The notes under the pieces are model-generated. The model was not told the origin of the DNA and searched no databases. It was given only the letters and a program-made list of their open reading frames with translations. Both the position numbers and the translations under genes were made by a program. A stretch of DNA of 10,832 nt from a bacterium (GTDB lineage Bacteria; AUK180), in the NCBI GenBank assembly GCA_030622125.1, contig JAUXGM010000077.1, forward strand, positions 1-10,832, read 5' to 3'. Numbering within the stretch: position 1 is the stretch's first letter; each line of letters begins with the position of its first letter. Below, piece by piece: positions 6,433 to 10,832 of this stretch.

Positions 6433-6450
6433 TTGAAATTTTTATTTCAA
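6433..6450. promoter_or_regulatory. AT-rich dyad TTGAAAT-TTTT-ATTTCAA
   Basis: Perfect 7-bp arms (6433-6439 and 6444-6450) flank TTTT. The dyad ends 66 bases before the -35 box of the plus-strand promoter. That placement suits an activator or repressor site. It is AT-rich, so chance cannot be excluded. Confidence 0.4.
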
Positions 6451-6516
6451 AAAAGTGAAACGGAGAAGAAAAAGCCATTACAAGCATAGTCCAATATGTT
6501 TTTGAGATTTTGCAAT

Positions 6517-6545
6517 TTGATTTTTTTTGTTATTTGTTATATAAT
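6517..6545 (+). promoter_or_regulatory. predicted promoter of the HD-GYP block; leaderless start
   Basis: TTGATT (6517-6522) and a perfect TATAAT (6540-6545) are separated by 17 bases. Transcription would start six or seven bases later, at 6551-6552, which is exactly the ATG of the HD-GYP gene. No Shine-Dalgarno sequence precedes that ATG (TTTAGTT). Both facts point to a leaderless mRNA. Confidence 0.65.
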
Positions 6546-6551
6546 TTAGTT

Positions 6552-7706
6552 ATGAAAAGTAAAGATACTAAAAAAATAATAGCGATCGGAATGATTCTTT
6601 CATCGGAAACCAATATTGATAAGTTATTTAGTAAGATATTGTCGACTTCAAGAGAGATCACAAATGCCGATGCCGGTAGTTTGTATATAAAAAAAGAAAA
6701 TGAATTGGATTTTATTATCAGTCAGAATGACACACTTGAAAAAAGATTTAATGTTAAAAGTGATCGCCTTTTTAAACCGTTCACCCTTTCTTTGACAAGG
6801 GAAAATATTGCCGGATATGTTTGTCTGACAGGAGAAATCCTTAATATTGAAGATGTTTACAAGATAGATGAATCCGCTCCCTACCATTTCTATAGATCAT
6901 TTGATAAAAAATATGAATACAAAACAACCTCAATGCTTGGTTTACCTTTAAAGGATAGAGAAAATAATGTCATAGGCGTATTACAACTCATCAATGCAAA
7001 AGATAAGGGTGGAAATATAGTAAAATTCGATGAAAAAGAAATAAATCTTGTTAATACGCTTGCTTCATTTGCAGCAGTATCACTTAAAACTGCACTTCTT
7101 ACACAGAATGTGAAAGATGCGCATCTTTCCACTATTTATCGACTTGTTAGTGCAGCAGAATATAAGGATCCGGATACTGGAGATCACCTTGAACGAATGA
7201 GTAATTACTCGAAAATAATTGCCCGATATATGGGGTATGATGAAGAATTTCAAGAGACCATGTTATATGCTTCACCAATGCATGACATCGGGAAGATCGG
7301 AATTCCCGATAAGATACTTGATAAGCCCGGCAAATTGACCTCTGAAGAAAGAAAGATCATGGAAAAACATTCACTTATAGGAGCTGATATATTAAAAGAC
7401 CCGGAAACCGACCTGCTAAAGATGGCACAAACAATTGCACTCACCCATCATGAGAAATGGAATGGAACAGGCTATCCAAATCATTTAAAGGGTGAAGAAA
7501 TACCGATTGAAGGTAGAATAACTGCGTTAGCAGATGTTTTTGATGCATTGAGTGTTAAAAGGGTCTATAAACCGGCATGGCCATTTGAGAAAGTAGTTGC
7601 CCTGATAAAAGAAGAAAGCGGCGAACATTTCTGTTCTTATGTAGTTGATGCTTTTTTTAAGGGAATAGAGGAAATAAAAACGATTTATTTAAAATACAAG
7701 GAGTAG
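6552..7706 (+). CDS. GAF / HD-GYP domain protein, probable c-di-GMP phosphodiesterase
   Basis: This 384-aa cytoplasmic protein has a GAF sensor domain (about 18-182) and an HD-GYP domain (about 200-370). HD-GYP enzymes hydrolyse the messenger c-di-GMP. Metal and signature residues are present: His212 (DTGDHLERM), His244-Asp245 (PMHDIGKIGIPD), His273, His299-His300-Glu301, WNGTGYP (303-309), and ADVFDAL (327-333). An active enzyme is likely. Near the C-terminus the usual G..FDP..V.AF segment reads GEHFCSYVVDAF, so the FDP aspartate is Cys, a minor deviation. I chose the ATG at 6552 because GAF homology begins right after it and the promoter lies just before it; a TTG at 6510 overlaps the promoter. 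It opens an operon-like block, two bases before the SLH gene. The GAF ligand is unknown. Confidence 0.93.
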   Translation: MKSKDTKKIIAIGMILSSETNIDKLFSKILSTSREITNADAGSLYIKKENELDFIISQNDTLEKRFNVKSDRLFKPFTLSLTRENIAGYVCLTGEILNIEDVYKIDESAPYHFYRSFDKKYEYKTTSMLGLPLKDRENNVIGVLQLINAKDKGGNIVKFDEKEINLVNTLASFAAVSLKTALLTQNVKDAHLSTIYRLVSAAEYKDPDTGDHLERMSNYSKIIARYMGYDEEFQETMLYASPMHDIGKIGIPDKILDKPGKLTSEERKIMEKHSLIGADILKDPETDLLKMAQTIALTHHEKWNGTGYPNHLKGEEIPIEGRITALADVFDALSVKRVYKPAWPFEKVVALIKEESGEHFCSYVVDAFFKGIEEIKTIYLKYKE

Positions 7707-7708
7707 TT

Positions 7709-8224
7709 ATGAAAAAAACTATCATTTTTTTGATCCTAATTCTTGGGATTTGCTTATTTGCAGAAGAGAATTACACTGATCTAAAAAAAGACCATTGGGC
7801 TTATGGTTCGGTAATAAGAATGACAAAGTACGGTTTGTTTAAGGGAATAGTGAAAAACGGTCAATTAACATTTCAAGGAAACAAATCATTAACAAGATAC
7901 GAATTTGCAGTAGCAATGGATAGATTGTTGAACAGAATCTTGAATCTGAACAGCAGCAATAAAACGGAAGATATTGATCTTGATTTGAGTGATGAAACAT
8001 TTAAGTTACAATCCAATCTGTTAACCGAAATAAAAAATTCGGTAGCAAATATGCAGGTACAGGTCAATATGAATAAAAATTCCATCAACAAAACAATTGA
8101 GAAAGTTAAGGAACTTGAAGATAAATTTGATAGTTCCTCAAAAAAAGATAATAATACCCTCCTCTACCTTTCGGTGGGTTCATTTATTATTTCAATTGTA
8201 AGTTTGATATTTGCTCTGAGTTAA
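7709..8224 (+). CDS. mini SLH protein with coiled coil and C-terminal membrane anchor
   Basis: This 171-aa protein has a signal peptide (1-18, cleavage likely after LFA), one S-layer homology domain (about 22-74, with HWAYGSVIRM and LTRYEFAVAMDRLL), a polar linker, a coiled-coil stretch (about 95-142) and a C-terminal hydrophobic helix (151-170). SLH domains bind peptidoglycan or its attached polymers. The order SLH - coiled coil - terminal membrane anchor is that of the rod-like Omp-alpha proteins of Thermotoga, but here much shorter. The likely role is to tether or space cell wall and a membrane. A GGAG ribosome site precedes the ATG. Which membrane holds the C-terminal helix cannot be read from the sequence. 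Confidence 0.85.
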   Translation: MKKTIIFLILILGICLFAEENYTDLKKDHWAYGSVIRMTKYGLFKGIVKNGQLTFQGNKSLTRYEFAVAMDRLLNRILNLNSSNKTEDIDLDLSDETFKLQSNLLTEIKNSVANMQVQVNMNKNSINKTIEKVKELEDKFDSSSKKDNNTLLYLSVGSFIISIVSLIFALS

Positions 8225-8230
8225 ACGGGC

Positions 8231-8659
8231 ATGTTCGGATCTTCAAAATATGATGATTATTTAGAGGTAATCAAGGACAGTGAAACAAAGGTCCTGGCGA
8301 GAATAAATCAAATGGAGGCACGAGTAGAAACAGTTGAAAAAAAACTTGAATTGTTGAGTGATATAAAATTGGATATTGAAAAACTTTTAAGATCACATCA
8401 AGATGTAAAATCTGTTTTGGATGAATTAAAACCTAAGAGCTCTAAAAATTTGACCAAGAAAAATAAAAGAGGACAGGAGCGTGATGAAAAATTATTAAGA
8501 TTTCTATCGGTACCAAGAACAACCCTTGATGTTGTTGAAAAATTTAATTATTCGCGAACTTATGTTTCAACCCTTTTGAATAAATATAAGAAAAAAGGTA
8601 TTGTTAAGATCGTAAAAAGAATTGGGAATATTCCCTATTTTGAGGTAAAAAATGGTTAA
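8231..8659 (+). CDS. coiled-coil plus winged-helix protein
   Basis: The 142-aa product has two parts. Residues about 10-66 form a heptad-rich amphipathic coiled coil (VLARINQMEARVETVEKKLELL). After a very basic linker (70-84), residues 85-142 look like a winged helix: KLLRFLSV, then TTLDVVEKFNYSRTYVSTLLNKYKKKGIVKIV, then a wing YFEV. This would be a dimeric DNA-binding protein. I know no named family with this layout. It begins six bases after the SLH gene without a clear ribosome site, which suggests coupling, and overlaps the FHA gene by eight bases. It could regulate the operon, or act as a nucleoid-associated or partition-like adaptor; this is inference. Confidence 0.8.
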   Translation: MFGSSKYDDYLEVIKDSETKVLARINQMEARVETVEKKLELLSDIKLDIEKLLRSHQDVKSVLDELKPKSSKNLTKKNKRGQERDEKLLRFLSVPRTTLDVVEKFNYSRTYVSTLLNKYKKKGIVKIVKRIGNIPYFEVKNG

Positions 8660-9002
8660 TGACAAAGATAATTGGAGTGAAGAAACCAATATTATGAATA
8701 ATAAGGACAGGTCATATACGCCGCGAGGATATATCGTTGATAAAGCCACAAATACAAGAACTTTAATTTCAAGGAAAAGGTTTATGATCGGTCGTTCACA
8801 TGATTGTGATCTAATGGTAGATGATCCGTCCATATCTCGAATACATTGTAGCATTTTCGACACGGATGTCAATTTTATAATAGAAGATATGGATTCAACA
8901 AATGGAACTTTTATTAATAATGTCAGAATAAAGAAGAAATTATTAAAGGATGCCGATCTATTTACCATCGGCAACCGAGAATTTACATTTCATTTGTTTT
9001 AA
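8652..9002 (+). CDS. FHA domain protein
   Basis: This 116-aa protein is essentially one forkhead-associated domain (about 24-116), a module that binds phosphothreonine peptides. Hallmarks are IGRSHDCDL (Gly47, Arg48, Ser49), PSISRIHCSI (Ser62, Arg63, His65) and DSTNGTFINN (Asn84, Gly85). All binding residues are present. The first 20 residues are acidic and contain Thr12 (SEETNIM), a potential phosphorylation site of the kind seen in GarA-like proteins. The start overlaps the upstream gene by eight bases, and GAGGT lies five bases before the ATG. No Ser/Thr kinase or phosphatase is in the window, so its partner is elsewhere. Confidence 0.93.
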   Translation: MVNDKDNWSEETNIMNNKDRSYTPRGYIVDKATNTRTLISRKRFMIGRSHDCDLMVDDPSISRIHCSIFDTDVNFIIEDMDSTNGTFINNVRIKKKLLKDADLFTIGNREFTFHLF

Positions 9003-9056
9003 AATTTTGGTAAAAATAAGGAAAGAGGGACTAATGTTCTTCGGGAGTATAATATT

Positions 9057-9641
9057 ATGTCAAGTTATGTAAAAAAAATATTTCCATTGTTATTTATACT
9101 GTTAAGCGGATGTATTACAATGCAAAGACCCATATACTATACACAGAACACACTTATACAAAAAGAGATTGCAAGGATCGCCATTTTGCCATTTGATAAT
9201 TATACCGGGATGGAAACCTCAGGAACTCTTGCTTCCAACATCTTGACGGTTGAATTTATGGAGCGTGGTTATAAGGTTGTGGAACGGGAGACACTTAACA
9301 AACTCATTGCTGAAATGAAACTTGAAATTTCAGGTCTGACCACTGATCAGTCAAAAGAATTGGCTTCCTTTTTAAAGGTTGACGGATTCATTATCGGAGC
9401 AGTAACAGATTACAGGGCAATATCCACCACAACAAGCCTTTCTCCCCTGCCGTTGATTTCTTTCCCCGTAACCATAAAAGTTTTTCATGGGGGTTTATCG
9501 GCGAGATTAATAGATGGTAAAACAGGCGAGATCATCTGGGTGGGGTCTCATTTTGAATCAGGGAAGAATTTCAGCACCGTTTTCAAAAATATATGCAGAA
9601 AACTTGTTGATACAATGGAAACGAAAAGCAATTTAAAATGA
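9057..9641 (+). CDS. CsgG-like outer-membrane lipoprotein
   Basis: This 194-aa protein has a lipoprotein signal peptide with lipobox LLSGC (Cys19 would be lipidated). The mature part resembles the CsgG / GNA1162-type alpha/beta domain: IARIAILPFDNYTG (38-51), GYKVVERETLNKLIAEM (71-87), LASFLKVDGFIIGAVTDY (102-119) and the strand GLSARLIDGKTGEIIWVGS (146-164). CsgG forms the outer-membrane pore of curli secretion. Many short relatives, like this one, are periplasmic-facing lipoproteins of unknown or cell-wall-related role. CsgG itself is about 80 residues longer, so pore formation is uncertain. GGGAG precedes the ATG by about nine bases. It overlaps the next gene by four bases. Confidence 0.85.
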   Translation: MSSYVKKIFPLLFILLSGCITMQRPIYYTQNTLIQKEIARIAILPFDNYTGMETSGTLASNILTVEFMERGYKVVERETLNKLIAEMKLEISGLTTDQSKELASFLKVDGFIIGAVTDYRAISTTTSLSPLPLISFPVTIKVFHGGLSARLIDGKTGEIIWVGSHFESGKNFSTVFKNICRKLVDTMETKSNLK

Positions 9642-10291
9642 AAATTGTAAAAAAGTTTTTCTTGATCTTTCTTATTATCTTTCTTATTAGTCCAATATCC
9701 GGAGAAAATAAAAACCAAGAAAAGAAAGAGATTCTCAATGAAGTAAAAAGGAGAATGGCTATCAGAAAACCTTATGAATACAAACCTTATATGTTGAATT
9801 ACTACGGAATGTGGGCTGTGGACTTCTCCATTAGTTGGTATAAATTGAAAGGAATCAGCTGTCAGGATCTTTACGAATTTTCACAACTTCCTATCAGATT
9901 TTCTTTTAAATACGGGTTCACCGACTGGTTCATATCCGGTTTCAATTTCTCTGTGGAATTGCCTACGGGAAGTTCGGGTATTTTCGATCTTGCAAGCGAT
10001 CCCAAGAACTTGAGTTCCATAGGGGTATCCATTGGTGTTCTTAACGAAATAAAAATCTTTAGATACAAATTTGTATCCCTTTTTTTCATGCCTAATTTCC
10101 AGATGAATTTTTATGATCTCGGGTTGAATATTTTCAGTTTTCTACCTGCAATGGAAATTAAATTTTTCATAACACCACATATAAAAATAAATCTCAGGGG
10201 CGCAAAGGCAGCATTCTTTTTTGATAACCGCAAGCTTAACAGCAGGGCATTAACCCAGGCGGAAGTCGGGCTGGAGTATTTACTCTATTAA
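9638..10291 (+). CDS. secreted protein, probable outer-membrane beta protein
   Basis: The 217-aa product starts with a signal peptide (1-22, KKFFLIFLIIFLISPISG). After a charged segment (24-50) come alternating polar/hydrophobic strands ending in aromatic residues: RFSFKYGFTDWFISGFNFSVELP (87-109), IGVSIGVLNEIKIF (128-141), KFVSLFFMPNFQMNFYDLGL (144-163), AMEIKFFITPHIKINLRG (171-188). The last residues EYLLY end in Tyr, the usual C-terminal signal for barrel assembly. I do not recognise the family. It shares an ATGA overlap with the CsgG-like lipoprotein gene, so the two are translated together and may form a complex. About eight strands could be accommodated. It is the last gene of the block. 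Confidence 0.75.
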   Translation: MKIVKKFFLIFLIIFLISPISGENKNQEKKEILNEVKRRMAIRKPYEYKPYMLNYYGMWAVDFSISWYKLKGISCQDLYEFSQLPIRFSFKYGFTDWFISGFNFSVELPTGSSGIFDLASDPKNLSSIGVSIGVLNEIKIFRYKFVSLFFMPNFQMNFYDLGLNIFSFLPAMEIKFFITPHIKINLRGAKAAFFFDNRKLNSRALTQAEVGLEYLLY

Positions 10292-10336
10292 ATTCAAAGA
10301 AAAGGGAAGAAGAGGGTAGAGGTTAGTTAAAAACAA

Positions 10337-10371
10337 GTCAAAAGTCGAAGGTCAAAAGTCTAAAGTCTAAA
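10337..10371. repeat. GTCAAAAGTC-type tandem repeat
   Basis: GTCAAAAGTC occurs exactly at 10337-10346 and 10351-10360, followed by two GTCTAAA units (10358-10371). CAAGTCAAAAGT recurs at 10334-10345 and 10656-10667. Arrays of this degenerate 7-10-bp style are common between genes of some uncultivated bacteria. Their function is unknown. Confidence 0.75.
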
Positions 10372-10389
10372 ATAGGAAAATAAGGAAAT

Positions 10390-10416
10390 AAGAAAAACAA
10401 TATTAAACTCCGAAAA
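10390..10416. repeat. 27-bp repeat, tail copy
   Basis: This is the exact reverse complement of 235-261. With a 1-base gap the similarity extends further left (AAATAA before GAAAAAC). It contains a copy of the last codons and stop of the isomerase gene in the + direction. Confidence 0.85.
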
Positions 10417-10427
10417 GCCATAAAAGA

Positions 10428-10472
10428 GGGACATACCTCATCAAACTGAATTTTTTTGTTGAGATGTGTCCC
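10428..10472. repeat. REP-like imperfect palindrome (GGGACA...TGTCCC)
   Basis: The arms 10428-10445 and 10455-10472 pair at 16 of 18 positions, one of them a G-T wobble, around a 9-nt loop. The tips are GGGACA and TGTCCC. REP elements moved by tyrosine (Y1/RAYT) transposases often have GGGACA...TGTCCC ends. No transposase is in this window, so it would be a non-autonomous copy. Confidence 0.65.
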
Positions 10473-10564
10473 GGACTCTACATTAGATAACGATAGCCCA
10501 CCCGAGAATAGTATAGTCAAAGGAAATAGAATCTAAGGTTAAAAGAAAATGCACCGAAAACAGG

Positions 10565-10599
10565 CGGGACATACCTTTAATAGTTGTGAGTTTATCCCG
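10565..10599. repeat. second GGGACATACCT hairpin, degenerate
   Basis: GGGACATACCT (10566-10576) repeats 10428-10438 exactly. The outer pair CGGGA (10565-10569) and TCCCG (10595-10599) closes a weaker, mismatch-rich stem. It is likely a diverged sister of the palindrome at 10428-10472, 138 bases away. Confidence 0.5.
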
Positions 10600-10634
10600 T
10601 ACACCCAATAGAAGTGGGAAGTGAGGAAGTATGA

Positions 10635-10651
10635 AGTATGAAGTAAAAAAA
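10635..10651. repeat. 17-bp direct repeat shared with 40-56
   Basis: AGTATGAAGT followed by seven A is identical at 40-56 and 10635-10651. In both places a GTCATT-type element follows within 11-23 bases of the A-run. The neighbouring AAGTATGAAGTATGAAGT shows local tandem growth of this motif. Confidence 0.7.
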
Positions 10652-10673
10652 GATACAAGTCAAAAGTGACGAA

Positions 10674-10717
10674 GTCATTATGAGCCTTTGATTCACATCA
10701 AAGGCGTAATAATCTCA
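10674..10717. repeat. CATTATGA-type hairpin repeat, tail copy
   Basis: GTCATTATGA opens the element and AATCTCAT closes it. Inside, GCCTTTGA (10684-10691) pairs perfectly with TCAAAGGC (10698-10705), and ATTAT (10677-10681) with ATAAT (10709-10713). It shares its outer frame with the head element at 67-105 but has a different stem. Confidence 0.65.
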
Positions 10718-10832
10718 TTTAGAAGGTCGAAGGTTCAAGGAGTAATCGTACTAAGTACTAAGTTTTTCGTACTGAGTTTAAGAAATTCCATTTCTATTTA
10801 CTCAACACGGAATACGGTATACTGGGTACTGA

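Larger units (their letters stand above)
6181..6551. promoter_or_regulatory. divergent intergenic control region
   Basis: This 371-base stretch separates the divergent nfeD operon and HD-GYP block. It contains a predicted promoter for each side (6205-6233 minus and 6517-6545 plus), and two dyads (6381-6399 and 6433-6450) between them. I see no convincing gene in it. The 130 bases from 6240 to 6370 are plain AT-rich sequence with no structure I can name. Confidence 0.6.
10292..10832. repeat. intergenic repeat mosaic, tail
   Basis: No gene is supported in these 541 bases. The region contains a GTCAAAAGTC/GTCTAAAGTC array (10337-10371), the 27-bp repeat (10390-10416), two GGGACATACCT hairpins, an AGTATGAAGT element, a CATTATGA-type hairpin, and near-repeats of GTACTAAGTACTAAGT (10749-10764) with later degenerate copies. 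No clear terminator follows the last gene. The frame at 10338-10520 on the minus strand is translated repeat. Confidence 0.75.

Noticed and set aside
6510-6551. TTG start extending the HD-GYP protein by 14 residues
   Set aside because: The extension overlaps the -35 and -10 boxes and reads as hydrophobic noise; GAF similarity begins after the ATG at 6552.
8567-8974. 135-codon minus-strand frame
   Set aside because: It is a shadow of the FHA gene with no supporting features.
9048-9053. TATAAT just before the lipoprotein ATG
   Set aside because: Its start point would fall after the ATG and no -35 box lies 17 bases upstream.
9034-9072. 12-codon upstream frame with its own SD (GAGGG) overlapping the lipoprotein start
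   Set aside because: Too short to separate from chance, and there is no sign of regulatory codons; kept only as a note.

Overview
The window is AT-rich and comes from a diderm (two-membrane) bacterium. A lipoprotein with a lipobox, a secreted protein with outer-membrane beta-strand character ending in an aromatic residue, and a short SLH/coiled-coil/membrane-anchor protein all point that way. Intergenic DNA is crowded with short degenerate repeats and dyads. That style is typical of uncultivated anaerobic lineages (Cloacimonadota, WOR-3, Omnitrophota or Muiribacteriota type), but I cannot assign a phylum from the sequence.

Layout. (1) 1-244: a mosaic of hairpins and short repeats. (2) 245-2355, minus strand: a frameshifted ArsR-type regulator with its own predicted promoter, an 8-bp tandem repeat, an orphan C-terminal half of a transketolase, and a TIM-barrel sugar isomerase/AP-endonuclease-like protein that overlaps it. 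(3) 2598-6180, minus strand: a tight five-gene operon, nfeD - SPFH/stomatin - DUF72 - nadA - unknown 141-aa protein, behind a consensus-like promoter at 6205-6233. (4) 6181-6551: a divergent control region with two hairpins. (5) 6552-10291, plus strand: GAF/HD-GYP phosphodiesterase - mini SLH envelope protein - coiled-coil winged-helix protein - FHA protein - CsgG-like lipoprotein - probable outer-membrane beta protein. Its promoter places transcription initiation on or next to the ATG, so the first gene may be leaderless. (6) 10292-10832: a second repeat mosaic with REP-like hairpins that share elements with region 1.

How the genes may work together. The plus-strand block joins c-di-GMP turnover (HD-GYP), phosphothreonine recognition (FHA), a predicted DNA-binding protein and four-gene-close envelope components (SLH anchor, CsgG-like lipoprotein, beta-strand protein). 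This reads like a signalling-to-envelope locus and is the best candidate here for an undescribed system, although that is inference from co-location. The minus operon combines a membrane-quality-control pair (NfeD plus stomatin) with NAD biosynthesis (NadA); the link is probably only co-transcription. No tRNA, rRNA, CRISPR array or intact transposase is visible.
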